A stretch of DNA of 64,000 nucleotides from the NCBI RefSeq assembly GCF_900113605.1, contig NZ_FOPY01000002.1, positions 286,490-350,489 on the forward strand. Reading direction: 5' to 3'. Shown here piece after piece: positions 26,520-36,025 of this stretch. This DNA comes from Modicisalibacter xianhensis (lineage in GTDB: Bacteria > Pseudomonadota > Gammaproteobacteria > Pseudomonadales > Halomonadaceae). The notes beneath the pieces were generated by a model. That model saw only the letters and a program-made list of their open reading frames with translations, had not been told where the DNA came from and did no database searches. Every line of letters begins with the position of its first letter. The stretch's first letter is position 1. The position numbers were made by a program, and so were the translations under genes.

Positions 26520-27410
26520 CTAGCTTTCCAGGTTCCTGGCCACCATGCGGACCAGGAAGATGGCGACGATATTGGCGAGAATGATCGCGACCACCCCGCC
26601 GGCGGAGGCCATGCCCACGTCGAAGTCGAGCAGCGCGCTGATGTAGGTGTAATAAGCCAGGTTGGTGGTGGCCAGGCCCGGGCCGCCCGAGGTCGTCACG
26701 AAGATCTCGGCGAACACGGTGAGCAGGAAGATCATCTCGATCATGATCACCACACTGATTGCGCGCTTGAGATGCGGCAGCGTGATGTAGAAGAACACGG
26801 CCAGCGGGCCGGCGCCGTCCATGCGCGCCGCCTCGACCTGATCGTCGTCCAGCGACTGCAGCGCAGTGAGCAGAATCAGCAGGGCGAACGGCAGCCACTG
26901 CCAGGCGACGATGATGATGATCGAGGTCAGCGGCAGCGACGAGAACCAATCCACCGCCGGCAGGCCGAACAGTTCGGCGATCCAGGAGAGCACCCCATTG
27001 GCCGGGTGCATCATCATGTTCTTCCATACCAGTGCGCTGACGGTGGGCATGACGAAGAACGGCGAGATGGCCAGCACCCGGGCGATCCCGCGGCCGAAGA
27101 ATTCCTGCTGGAACAGCACCGCCAGCAGCGTGCCGCCGATCACGGTGATGGCAAGTACCGACCCCACCAGCACCAGCGTGGTGCCCATCGCCGACCACAG
27201 GGCCGGATCGGTGAACAGGTATTCATAGTTTTCCAGCCCGGCGAAGCCGTTCATGCCCGGCATCAGCAGGTTGTAGCGCTGGAAGGAGAACCACACGGTC
27301 ATGGCCAGCGGCACGGCCATCCACAGAAACAGCAGGGTGACGGCAGGCGCCTGCAGGGAAAGGGCACGCGTTCCCCCGACAGTGCGCCCGGAGGCTCGGA
27401 CTTTGTTCAT
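26520..27410 (-). CDS. smoF: Carbohydrate ABC transporter permease (MalF/SmoF type)
   Basis: 296 residues from ATG 27410 (a GTG at 27419 is also in frame). Six hydrophobic segments; the EAA motif is DQVEAARMDGAGPLAVFF near 200. MalF-type organisation but without the large periplasmic P2 loop, as usual in polyol systems. The first of the two permease genes after the binding-protein gene. Confidence 0.9.
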   Translation of the reverse strand: MNKVRASGRTVGGTRALSLQAPAVTLLFLWMAVPLAMTVWFSFQRYNLLMPGMNGFAGLENYEYLFTDPALWSAMGTTLVLVGSVLAITVIGGTLLAVLFQQEFFGRGIARVLAISPFFVMPTVSALVWKNMMMHPANGVLSWIAELFGLPAVDWFSSLPLTSIIIIVAWQWLPFALLILLTALQSLDDDQVEAARMDGAGPLAVFFYITLPHLKRAISVVIMIEMIFLLTVFAEIFVTTSGGPGLATTNLAYYTYISALLDFDVGMASAGGVVAIILANIVAIFLVRMVARNLES

Positions 27411-27515
27411 GGCGTTCACGCGATAGGTTGGAGTGTCGCCCAGCCGGGGCAGGCCCCGGCCTGTCTGAGGTGTCGGCTCGGCGAGAAAACAGCATGCCGA
27501 GCCGTCAGCGACGGA

Positions 27516-28826
27516 TTACTTGGGATAGCCTGCACGTTGCATGGTGCGCTCGGTCGAACGCTGCGCCGAGCTCAGCGCCTGCTCCACCGACATGTCGCCG
27601 GTCAGGGCCGCGGCGATCATCTGGCCCACCTGGGTGCCGATGGCCTGGAACTCGGGAATGCCCACGAACTGCACGCCCACGTAAGGAACAGGCTCCTGGG
27701 TCGAGTCGGTGGGATCGGCCTCGCGAATGGCATTGAGCACGAAGTCGGCGAACGGCGCGGCCTGCTGGTAGTTCTCGTTTTCGTAGGTGGATTCGCGGGT
27801 ACCCGGCGGTACGCTGGTCCAGCCCTTGGTCTCACCAACCAGCTCGATGTAATCCTGCGAGGTTGCCCAGGTGATGAAGGTTTCGGCGGCATCCTTGGCG
27901 TCAGAGGTGGCGGGAATCGCCAGCGCCCAGGACCACAGCCAGTGCGAGCCCTTGGGGGTTTCGGCGACCGGTGCCGGCGCAAAGCCTAGCTGGTCGGCGA
28001 CATCGGATTCGTTGGGGTTGTAGAGTTTGCCGGCAGCCGAGGTGGCATCGACCCACATACCGCAGTTGCCGCGTGAAAACAGCGCCAGGTTCTCGTTGAA
28101 GCCGTTGGAGCTGGCCCCCGGCGGCCCGTAGTTGTTTAGCAGGTCGACGTAGAACGACACGGCGTCCTGCCAGGCCTGGGAGTCGAGCTGGGGATTCCAG
28201 TCCATGTCGAACCAGCGCCCGCCATAGGTATTCACCAGGGTCGAGACGAAGGCCATGTTCTCGCCCCAGCCCGGCTTGCCGCGCAGGCAGATACCATAGA
28301 CGTCGTTCTGGGGATCGTGGATCTGGCTGGCCCAATCTTGCACTTCCTGCCAGGTGGGCTGCTCGCTCATCTCGATACCGGCTTTCTCGAACAGCGCCTT
28401 GTTGTAGTACATCATCGAGCTTTCGGCGTAGAACGGCAGCGCATACAGGGTGCCGTCGTAGCTCAGGCCATCGCGGACCGGCTTGAGCAGGTCATTGACC
28501 TGATAGCTCTCGGGCAGGTCGGCGAGCGGCGTCAGCCAGCCGCGTTCGGCCCAGATCGGTACCTCGTAGGTCCCGATGGTCATCACGTCGAACTGGCCGC
28601 CCTGGGTGGCGATATCAGTGGTCATGCGCTGACGCAGCACATTCTCTTCGAGCACCACCCAGTCCAGGGTAATATCCGGATGCGCCTTCTCGAATTGATC
28701 GGTCAGGCTCTGCATGATGACCATGTCGTTGTTGTTGACCGTGGCCACGGTAATGGTCTCCGCACTGGCAGCGACGGACACCAGGGCCGTCGCCCCGGCA
28801 AGCGGGATGGCGTGACGTAACCGCAT
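27516..28826 (-). CDS. smoE: Polyol/sugar ABC transporter periplasmic binding protein
   Basis: 436 residues with a cleavable signal peptide (MRLRHAIPLAGATALVSVAASAET, cut likely after ASA). Family 1 extracellular solute-binding protein: MMYYNKALFEKAGI near 140 and LWSWALAIPATSDAKDAA near 290. The SmoE/MtlE group delivers sorbitol, mannitol and arabinitol. AAGGAGCCAGCC precedes the ATG, and it is the first structural gene of the operon after its probable promoter. Confidence 0.9.
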   Translation of the reverse strand: MRLRHAIPLAGATALVSVAASAETITVATVNNNDMVIMQSLTDQFEKAHPDITLDWVVLEENVLRQRMTTDIATQGGQFDVMTIGTYEVPIWAERGWLTPLADLPESYQVNDLLKPVRDGLSYDGTLYALPFYAESSMMYYNKALFEKAGIEMSEQPTWQEVQDWASQIHDPQNDVYGICLRGKPGWGENMAFVSTLVNTYGGRWFDMDWNPQLDSQAWQDAVSFYVDLLNNYGPPGASSNGFNENLALFSRGNCGMWVDATSAAGKLYNPNESDVADQLGFAPAPVAETPKGSHWLWSWALAIPATSDAKDAAETFITWATSQDYIELVGETKGWTSVPPGTRESTYENENYQQAAPFADFVLNAIREADPTDSTQEPVPYVGVQFVGIPEFQAIGTQVGQMIAAALTGDMSVEQALSSAQRSTERTMQRAGYPK

Positions 28827-28861
28827 GGCTGGCTCCTTGAAGGAGATTGTTGGGTTTATTT

Positions 28862-28896
28862 TTGATCAATCTACTCAATGGCAATTCAAATGATCA
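28862..28896. promoter_or_regulatory. Paired TGATCA sites upstream of smoE
   Basis: TTGATCAA (28862-28869) and ATGATCAG (28890-28897) share the palindromic core TGATCA with 28 bases between core starts, in the gap between smoE and the SorC-type regulator gene. Spacing near whole helical turns fits binding of a tetrameric SorC-family regulator. Site identity is inferred from position. Confidence 0.4.
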
Positions 28897-28947
28897 GTTA
28901 CGCCCCCAAAAAAAGCAAACCCGTCACGCTTAGACTTTGGCCTAACG

Positions 28948-29901
28948 CTAGACGCCCTGCTCGATGATGAAGCGCGCCGCCTGTTCGTCGGTGATCAATC
29001 CCTGCAGCCAGCCGCCACGCAGCGCCGCGAGGATGGCCGGTCCCTTATCGCGCCCGCCAGCCAGCCCGATCAACGCCTGATCCGCAAGCATATCCAGCGG
29101 CAGGCTGGTGACCCGGTGGGTAATGGGGCAATCGACCAGTTCGCCGTCGGCGCTCAGCGGCCAGCCCAGCAGCTCGCCGACGGCGCCGGCCTCGAGCAGC
29201 TCCTTGAGTTCCGCCTCGCTGATGAAATGATCCTGAAACAGCGTCGCCTGCGGGTCGATGCGCCCGATACCGATGAAGCCGGCTTCCGCCTCCATGGCCA
29301 CTTGAGTCACGGCCTGGACCAGGGGCTGGGCGAGCAGCGCCTGCTTCTCGCTCACTGACCCGGCGACCACGGGGGCCGGCAGCAAAAAACGCTCGGCATC
29401 GGTCTTGTCGGCCAGCACCATCACCCCGTCGTAGCGGTTGGCCGAGCCGTCTCGGGCGACGTTACCGACCAGCGAGACGAAACGGTGTTGGGGCCGTTCC
29501 ATGCGGCTCAGCGACTCTACCGTGGCGCGTATCGCTCGTCCCGTACCCAGCGACAGGGTCAGCGGCTCGGCGCGGTCGACGTAGCGCAGCAGACGCTCCG
29601 CCCCGGCCAGCGCCAGGTACGCGGAGCTGTTGTCACTGCGCTCGGGGTCGGAAGGCACCACGTCGCAGAAGTCCAGCCCGAAGCGCGAGACCAGTGCATC
29701 CGCCATGGCCATGCAATTGGCCAGTGGATGGTCGATATGCACCTTGACCAGCCCCTCCTGCCTGGCCAGCGCCAGCAGGCGCTGCACGCCCGGCCGCGAC
29801 ACGCCTAACTGGCTGGCAATCTCGTCCTGAGTGCGCCCGCCGACATAGGAGAGCCAGGCCGCGCGCGCCGCCTGGTCCAGCTTGAGCTCGTACTTGTCCA
29901 T
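28948..29901 (-). CDS. SorC/DeoR-type sugar-binding transcriptional regulator
   Basis: 317 residues. N-terminal helix-turn-helix RAAWLSYVGGRTQDEIASQ then LGVSRPGVQRLLALA (residues 12-50) and a C-terminal SorC-type sugar-phosphate-binding domain (LSLGTGRAIRATVESL near 120, LVGNVARDGSANRYD near 145, ALIGLAGGRDKGPAILAAL near 275). SorC proteins respond to phosphorylated sugars or polyols. It is the first gene of the minus-strand polyol block and most likely controls it and itself. Confidence 0.87.
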   Translation of the reverse strand: MDKYELKLDQAARAAWLSYVGGRTQDEIASQLGVSRPGVQRLLALARQEGLVKVHIDHPLANCMAMADALVSRFGLDFCDVVPSDPERSDNSSAYLALAGAERLLRYVDRAEPLTLSLGTGRAIRATVESLSRMERPQHRFVSLVGNVARDGSANRYDGVMVLADKTDAERFLLPAPVVAGSVSEKQALLAQPLVQAVTQVAMEAEAGFIGIGRIDPQATLFQDHFISEAELKELLEAGAVGELLGWPLSADGELVDCPITHRVTSLPLDMLADQALIGLAGGRDKGPAILAALRGGWLQGLITDEQAARFIIEQGV

Positions 29902-29962
29902 GGCACATTACCCGTCATCTTCATCAGGTAGGCATCATCGCAGCCCGGCCTTGACGGCACAA

Positions 29963-31366
29963 TTAGCCATCCGCCGAGGAAAGTTGCCGGGAGGGGTGCG
30001 ACACCAGAGTTCCTCCCGGTAGCCAGACACGCGCCGCCAGGCCGCCCAGCCGAGCACGCTCGAGCGTCAGCCGGCCGCCATAGAGCGTGACCAGTTCCTC
30101 GACGATGGCCAGACCCAGGCCTGAGCCCGAGCGCCGCTCGTCGAGCCGTGCCCCACGCGCCAGTGCCGCCTCGCGCTGCTCGGGCGTCATGCCGGGCCCA
30201 TCATCTTCGATATGCAGCCCGACGCCCTCCGGCTCACCGACGACCTCCAGTACCACTCGGCGATCGGCCCAGCGCAAGGCATTGTCGAGGAGATTGCCGA
30301 CCAGTTCCTGAAGGTCCTGAGGATCCATGCGCACGCTGAGCGCCGGGTCGATATGCCGCTGCAGCACGATGCCACGCCGCTGAGCCAGGCGCGCCAGCCC
30401 CTCGACCACCGGGGCGATGACCTCGCCGATATTCATCCGCCCGGCCAGGGTCGCGCCGCTGGCCGCCGAGGCGCGTGCCAGATGGTGACGCACCGCCTCG
30501 TCAAGACGTGTCACTTCCTGGCGGACCTGTTCACGCTGCGCCTCGGGCAGCCGGTCGGCGACGGTGTGCAGCACGCTGATCGGTGTCTTGAGTGCATGCG
30601 CCAGATTACCGGCCGCCGCGCGTCCACGTTCGATCAGGCGGCGATCACGTTCGAGCACTTCGTTCATGGCACTGGCCAGGTCGCTCAGTTCGCCTGGCAA
30701 CCGGGGATCCAGGCGCTCGGCCTGCCCCGCCTCGACCGCTTCGAGGTTGGCAAGCAGGCGGCGCAGCGGCGCCAGGCCCCAGCGAATCTGGATAGCCAGC
30801 CCGCCGAGCAGCAAGCCGGCCAGCGCCACCAGCGACAACGTCAGCAGCCACTGGAAATGCGCCACTTCGGCCTCGAGTTCCTCGCGCGAGGCGGCCACAC
30901 TGACATGCAGGGGGTAGGGATGCCCAGGCAGGCGCACGTCGCGCTCGATCACACGCAGCGGCTCGCCGCGCGGTCCGATCAGGTTGCGCAGCGTCATCCC
31001 CTCGGCCTCGGTCACCGGCAGGCGCTGATCCCACAGCGAACGCGATACCCGCGCGGTGCCATGTCCATCGGTGACCTGCCAGTACCAACCCGAGAACACC
31101 CGGTCGAAGCGCGCTTCGCCCAACGAGACCGGCAACTGCAACTGACGATTGGCAGGATCGATCTCCAACTCGGCCAGCAGGACATGCAATAGTGAGGCAA
31201 GGCGCTGATCGAACGATGCCGTCACCGCGGCACGGAAGTTGTAGGCCAGGCCAGCCCCGGCCAGCGGCAGCACGATCAGCACCAGCATCAATGCCACGGC
31301 GAGCAGGCGCTTGCCCAGCGACCAGCCGGCCGGGCGTGCGGCCAGGGCACGCAAACGCGCCTTCAC
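29963..31366 (-). CDS. Sensor histidine kinase, PhoQ-like
   Basis: 467 residues. TM1 near 20-42, a periplasmic sensor of about 115 residues, TM2 near 172-192, HAMP, then the H-box NLAHALKTPISVL (the AHxLKTP form is typical of PhoQ and relatives), an N-box LLDNALRWADRR, and GPGMTPEQ and GSGLGLAIVEEL (G boxes). It starts with GTG at 31366, overlapping the regulator stop codon by 4 bases (GTGA). Forms a pair with the response regulator and is co-transcribed with an upstream PepSY gene. The signal is unknown; divalent cations or envelope stress are typical of PhoQ relatives. Confidence 0.88.
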   Translation of the reverse strand: MKARLRALAARPAGWSLGKRLLAVALMLVLIVLPLAGAGLAYNFRAAVTASFDQRLASLLHVLLAELEIDPANRQLQLPVSLGEARFDRVFSGWYWQVTDGHGTARVSRSLWDQRLPVTEAEGMTLRNLIGPRGEPLRVIERDVRLPGHPYPLHVSVAASREELEAEVAHFQWLLTLSLVALAGLLLGGLAIQIRWGLAPLRRLLANLEAVEAGQAERLDPRLPGELSDLASAMNEVLERDRRLIERGRAAAGNLAHALKTPISVLHTVADRLPEAQREQVRQEVTRLDEAVRHHLARASAASGATLAGRMNIGEVIAPVVEGLARLAQRRGIVLQRHIDPALSVRMDPQDLQELVGNLLDNALRWADRRVVLEVVGEPEGVGLHIEDDGPGMTPEQREAALARGARLDERRSGSGLGLAIVEELVTLYGGRLTLERARLGGLAARVWLPGGTLVSHPSRQLSSADG

Positions 31367-32034
31367 GAGGTCGTCTCGGCCGCCGTCACGCGATAGCCCT
31401 GACCGCGCAGCGTCTCGATATGCCCGCTACCGAGCTTGCGCCGCAAGCGGCTGATCTGTACGTCAATGACATTGGAGTCCGGCTCATGGTCGCGATCGTA
31501 GACGTGCTCGGACAATTCGGTGCGGCTGACGATGCGTGGCGCGGCATGCATGAGATAGGCCAGCAGGCGCGACTCCTGGGCAGTCAGCGTGATGGGCCGG
31601 CCGGCCAGGGTCACACTGCCGGTATGCGTGTCGTAGGCCAGGTCGCCGCAACTCAATACCGGGTGCGCATGGCCATGACTGCGGCGCACCAGGGCGCGTA
31701 GGCGGAACAGTACCTCGGCAGTCTCGAAGGGTTTGGTGACGTAGTCATCGGCACCGGCGGAAAAGCCCGCTGCCTTGTCCGACCAGCGTTCACGGGCGGT
31801 CAGTACCAGCACCGGCACGTCGATGGCATCGTCGCGCCACTGCGCCAGCCAGCGGGTCCCGTCACCATCAGGCAAGCCCAGATCGAGAATCACCGCGTCG
31901 TAGCGCTCCGTGCGCACCAGAAAATCCGCCTCGCTGCCGCTGGCGCTTGTCTCGACCAGCAGCCCCGCATCGCGCAGCGCCTCGCTCAGCGCCGTCGAGA
32001 GCGCATGATCGTCTTCCACAAGCAGGATCTTCAT
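31363..32034 (-). CDS. OmpR-family response regulator, PhoP-like
   Basis: 223 residues. Receiver domain with acidic pocket EDD (residues 7-9), phosphoacceptor in VILDLGLPDGDG (Asp51), Thr in VLVLTARE and Lys in DDYVTKPFE; the winged-helix C terminus ends with LRRKLGSGHIETLRGQGYRV. It should bind direct repeats of about 11-bp period as a head-to-tail dimer; such repeats lie at 32396-32413 and 32476-32493. Its ATG shares one base with the stop codon of the PepSY gene (TAATG). Confidence 0.9.
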   Translation of the reverse strand: MKILLVEDDHALSTALSEALRDAGLLVETSASGSEADFLVRTERYDAVILDLGLPDGDGTRWLAQWRDDAIDVPVLVLTARERWSDKAAGFSAGADDYVTKPFETAEVLFRLRALVRRSHGHAHPVLSCGDLAYDTHTGSVTLAGRPITLTAQESRLLAYLMHAAPRIVSRTELSEHVYDRDHEPDSNVIDVQISRLRRKLGSGHIETLRGQGYRVTAAETTS

Positions 32035-32372
32035 TACCGCCGCATACCCTCGATGTTTACGCCTTCGATTCCCAGCAGCTCGCCGTTGCTGGCATCGAAC
32101 TCGAACTCGACCATCTGCCCTTGCGGGCCAAGCATCTCGATCTCGTAGATCGCCCGACCATCGTCGCGTTCGAGTTCGGTTTCCAATACCGTGCCCTCAT
32201 AGCGGGCCTCCAGCCAGTCGAGCACGCTGGGCAGCGAGACCAGCCGTCCGGCCTGCACCTGATCGTGCAGGTCCCGCCAGTCGTCATCGTCGGCCCGGGC
32301 CAGCGGTTCCCAGCCAGCAACCGCGCCGACCACCGATACCAGGGCAACAGCAATCATAAGCATGCGTTTCAT
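32034..32372 (-). CDS. PepSY-domain periplasmic protein
   Basis: 112 residues. Signal peptide MKRMLMIAVALVSVVGAVAG, cleavage likely near ARA-DD. The remainder is one PepSY-type domain: LPSVLDWLEARYEGTVLETEL then YEIEMLGPQGQMVEFEFDASNGELLGIEG. PepSY proteins next to PhoPQ-like systems are thought to modulate the sensor in the periplasm. A longer upstream frame exists but lacks a start with a ribosome binding site. Confidence 0.8.
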   Translation of the reverse strand: MKRMLMIAVALVSVVGAVAGWEPLARADDDDWRDLHDQVQAGRLVSLPSVLDWLEARYEGTVLETELERDDGRAIYEIEMLGPQGQMVEFEFDASNGELLGIEGVNIEGMRR

Positions 32373-32395
32373 GTCGCTATCTTGGCAAACGCGAC

Positions 32396-32413
32396 ATGAA
32401 TGCACCATGAACG
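32396..32413. promoter_or_regulatory. Direct-repeat operator candidate A (11-bp period)
   Basis: ATGAATG (32396-32402) and ATGAACG (32407-32413) are spaced exactly 11 bases start to start, in the 208-base region between the divergent PepSY genes. This matches the head-to-tail sites of OmpR/PhoP-family regulators; the adjacent regulator is the obvious candidate. Confidence 0.5.
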
Positions 32414-32475
32414 CTGCATTCAACTTGGCGTCAGGTGAGTCGCGGCAGACTGGCCCTGCGTCGGAGAGGCCGAGC

Positions 32476-32493
32476 ATGAACGCAAGATGAACG
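32476..32493. promoter_or_regulatory. Direct-repeat operator candidate B (11-bp period)
   Basis: ATGAACG (32476-32482) and ATGAACG (32487-32493), again 11 bases apart, 80 bases from candidate A. Both copies share the downstream CGC/CG context. One site near each divergent gene would allow co-ordinate control of both PepSY transcripts. Confidence 0.5.
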
Positions 32494-32580
32494 ACGCTTT
32501 CAGGTCCCGGCAAGGTAACCCGGCGTACAACAGTCTTACCGGACGCGACATCCGGCATCGAATGACACAGGAGGTTGATT

Positions 32581-33054
32581 ATGAAACGCTTGCATTGGCT
32601 CGTGATTCCCGCAGCACTCAGCGGCGGCCTGGCCACCACTGCCATGGCCGACGACGGCAGCCTGAGCGATAGCCAGCTCGACCGCCTTCTCGAGCGCGCC
32701 AGCCAGTACGGCTTCACCCAGTACGAGGAAATATCGCTGGACGACGGCGAGCGGGTCGAGATCGAGGGCTGGCGTGACGATGGCTGGCACCTGGACGTGG
32801 ACATGCTGGCATCAAGCGGTGAGCTGGTCCACGAAGAGCAGAGCAAGAGCCAGATTCCCGACTGGAGCCTGAGCGGCGACGAGCTTCGCCAGGCACTGGC
32901 CAGTGCCCGCGAGGCCGGGCTGCAACGATTCGGTCAGTTGGATGTCGATGACAATGGGCACCTCGAAATCGAGGGCTACGACACACAGGCCCGGGAAGTC
33001 GAGATACGCATGAACCGTAGCGACTTTTCGGTCATCGGAGTGGACCATGACTGA
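32581..33054 (+). CDS. Two-PepSY-repeat periplasmic protein
   Basis: 157 residues with signal peptide MKRLHWLVIPAALSGGLATTAMA-DD. Two PepSY-like units: LDRLLERASQYGFTQYEEISL...LDVDMLASSGELV and LRQALASAREAGLQRFGQLDV...EVEIRMNRSDF. The very acidic mature sequence suits a periplasmic protein of a salt-tolerant cell. AGGAGG sits 7 bases before ATG 32581. It is divergent from the PepSY-regulator-kinase operon and probably part of the same regulon. Confidence 0.8.
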   Translation: MKRLHWLVIPAALSGGLATTAMADDGSLSDSQLDRLLERASQYGFTQYEEISLDDGERVEIEGWRDDGWHLDVDMLASSGELVHEEQSKSQIPDWSLSGDELRQALASAREAGLQRFGQLDVDDNGHLEIEGYDTQAREVEIRMNRSDFSVIGVDHD

Positions 33055-33409
33055 TCAACGCAATGATCGCCAGTACAACGCCGCCTGGCAGGCGGCACGC
33101 CAGTGGCAGGAACGGGCGCGCCAGGCGCGCCCATCCCGCACGATGAGCGGCCCTCGGCTGTTCCTGACCTGGCTGATGTTCGGCGCAATGATGATTGTCG
33201 GTACCTTGCTTGGCCTGTTCTTCCTGCTGGTCGGCTGGCTGATGTTGCCGCTCGTGCGTCATCGCATGAAAAAGCAGGTCGAGGCTTTCCGAGCCCAACA
33301 GGCTCAGGATATCAGTGGTGGCAGCTATCGACGCCATAAGCGCCCCTTCGATACATCGCACCAGGTGCTGGAGGGCGATTACGAAGTACGTCCTGACCGC
33401 AAGCCATGA
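33047..33409 (+). CDS. Small basic membrane protein, unknown function
   Basis: 120 residues overlapping the PepSY stop by 8 bases, so translationally coupled. A basic N terminus (QWQERARQARPSR) is followed by two closely spaced hydrophobic helices (LFLTWLMFGAMMIVGTLLG and LFFLLVGWLMLPLV) and a basic tail. It likely sits in the inner membrane with both ends in the cytosol. No family recognised; the coupling suggests a partner of the PepSY protein. Confidence 0.65.
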   Translation: MTDQRNDRQYNAAWQAARQWQERARQARPSRTMSGPRLFLTWLMFGAMMIVGTLLGLFFLLVGWLMLPLVRHRMKKQVEAFRAQQAQDISGGSYRRHKRPFDTSHQVLEGDYEVRPDRKP

Positions 33410-33451
33410 TGACAGAGCGCGGCAAGACGAGGCCAACCCGAGTAGCGGCAT

Positions 33452-33480
33452 AAAAAAACCCGCGTAGGGGGTACGCGGGT
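33452..33480 (-). terminator. Intrinsic terminator after the K+ channel gene
   Basis: On the minus strand: ACCCGCGTA, loop CCCCC, TACGCGGGT and seven T residues; a perfect 9-bp stem. It lies about 150 bases after the stop of the channel gene at 33632, the nearest minus-strand gene to its right. Confidence 0.8.
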
Positions 33481-33631
33481 CGAGGTAGGGGTGGAGCTAG
33501 AAGCATCTCGGAAAGATGCCAGCATTACCCGTCTGGTTGGCCTCCAGACGCACCTACTGTATACGTCCACTAAACGATTCAGCCAATGTATTGTCACGAT
33601 AAGCCTAATAGTCTTGTCCTAACATCCGAAC

Positions 33632-34450
33632 TTAGCGTCGTTCCCCGGCATCCGATTTTGTCTCGTTGAGCCGCCTGCCGCCCTCCCACTCGCCCGAATG
33701 ACGCTGCTCGGCCAGTTCGGCGCGCAACGCACGCACTTCCTCGGTCAGCAGTCCCACCTGACGATTCAAATGCCTGACCATCTCGCGATCGGCGCGATGC
33801 TGACGCGACTCCTTTTCTCCCTCGTCGGCCACGAACAGCGAACTGACATAGGCGGCAAAACTGCCGAACAGCCCGACACCGCCGATCATCAGCAGCACCG
33901 CCACGATGCGCCCTTGGGTGGTAATCGGATAATAGTCTCCGTAGCCGACAGTAGTGACCGTGACGATGGCCCACCACAACGCCTCCTCGGCGGTGTTAAT
34001 CGGGCTCTCGGGGTTAGGACTCTCGACGATCAACATGGTGATCGCGCCGAAGGCCACCAGCAGCATCGTCATGGTCGCTGCCGAGGCGAACAGGCCCTTG
34101 GCGCGATTGCGAAACAGCAGCCGCCAGATCATTTCCATCGACTTCAGGGCGCGCAGCAGGCGGATGACCTGCACCACGCGAAACGCACGCGCCCCGAGCA
34201 GCAGCCCTGCGGGGATACTCGCCAGCAAGTCGATCCACCCCCAGCGCATGAAGCGCCACTTGTCATCGGCGGCACGGAAGCGAATGCAAAAATCGATGAA
34301 GAAGAACACACAGACGATCACGTCCATGTAATAGAGCAACTGCGACACTTCAGCGGGCAGATTGAAGAACGTGTCGGCCACCAGCGCGCCGAGCACGTAG
34401 AAGGACAGCACCAGGATGAACAGCTGAAACGGTGTGACGCGATCGTTCAT
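33632..34450 (-). CDS. Voltage-gated-type potassium channel (six-TM)
   Basis: 272 residues from ATG 34450. Six hydrophobic segments; S4 is arginine-rich (ARAFRVVQVIRLLRALKSM near 95), the pore helix and filter read ALWWAIVTVTTVGYGDYYP near 175 with the K+ filter TVGYGD. The C terminus forms a likely coiled coil (MVRHLNRQVGLLTEEVRALRAEL) that could tetramerise the channel. Prokaryotic Kv-like channels set K+ permeability of the inner membrane. The ribosome binding site at this ATG is weak, so the start is not firm. Single gene with its own terminator. Confidence 0.87.
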   Translation of the reverse strand: MNDRVTPFQLFILVLSFYVLGALVADTFFNLPAEVSQLLYYMDVIVCVFFFIDFCIRFRAADDKWRFMRWGWIDLLASIPAGLLLGARAFRVVQVIRLLRALKSMEMIWRLLFRNRAKGLFASAATMTMLLVAFGAITMLIVESPNPESPINTAEEALWWAIVTVTTVGYGDYYPITTQGRIVAVLLMIGGVGLFGSFAAYVSSLFVADEGEKESRQHRADREMVRHLNRQVGLLTEEVRALRAELAEQRHSGEWEGGRRLNETKSDAGERR

Positions 34451-34585
34451 GACTCGGCAAGTGCCTGATGGATTGCGGTATTGACCGGCCCGGCAGTGGT
34501 GGATGACGTCATCTCGGCTCCTTGGCAATATCAACCGTTCCATCTTACCCGACCGAGCGACGCTCGAACGACTCGCGGGCCATAA

Positions 34586-34620
34586 CAAAGAAAGACCCGC
34601 CGGGCTGAAGCCTGGCGGGC
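34586..34620 (-). terminator. Intrinsic terminator of pobA
   Basis: A 10-bp stem with one G-T pair, CCCGCCGGGC (34596-34605) and GCCTGGCGGG (34610-34619), loop TGAA. On the minus strand it is followed by TCTTTCTTTG. It lies about 35 bases after the pobA stop codon. Confidence 0.75.
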
Positions 34621-34655
34621 CAAGGAGGACACTGTCAGGGCAGTGTGTTCTTGAT

Positions 34656-35873
<1,218 letters not shown>

Positions 35874-35887
35874 TCAGGTAGGCATCC

Positions 35888-35913
35888 ATCGATGACTTGT
35901 ATTTTTCATCGAT
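35888..35913. promoter_or_regulatory. Inverted repeat 1 between pobA and pobR
   Basis: ATCGATGA (35888-35895) and TCATCGAT (35906-35913) are perfect inverted copies with a 10-base spacer, close to the pobA start. Candidate operator or leader hairpin for pobA. Confidence 0.4.
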
Positions 35914-35948
35914 AAACATTCCCGAATAAGGCAAAATTTCCAGACATA

Positions 35949-35964
35949 CTTGGACATATCCAAG
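35949..35964. promoter_or_regulatory. Inverted repeat 2 between pobA and pobR
   Basis: CTTGGACATATCCAAG is a perfect 6-4-6 inverted repeat located between the divergent pobA and pobR genes. Candidate PobR operator; AraC proteins more often use direct repeats, so another regulator is possible. Confidence 0.4.
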
Positions 35965-36025
35965 ATAGGCACACGACTTTGGTCTACGCTCGCCATTCTG
36001 GCGCAACAGGCATTGCGGAGGCGCC

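Noticed and set aside
25881..27989. 702-codon plus-strand frame
   Set aside because: Antisense to the two permease genes and the binding-protein gene, which have clear family motifs.
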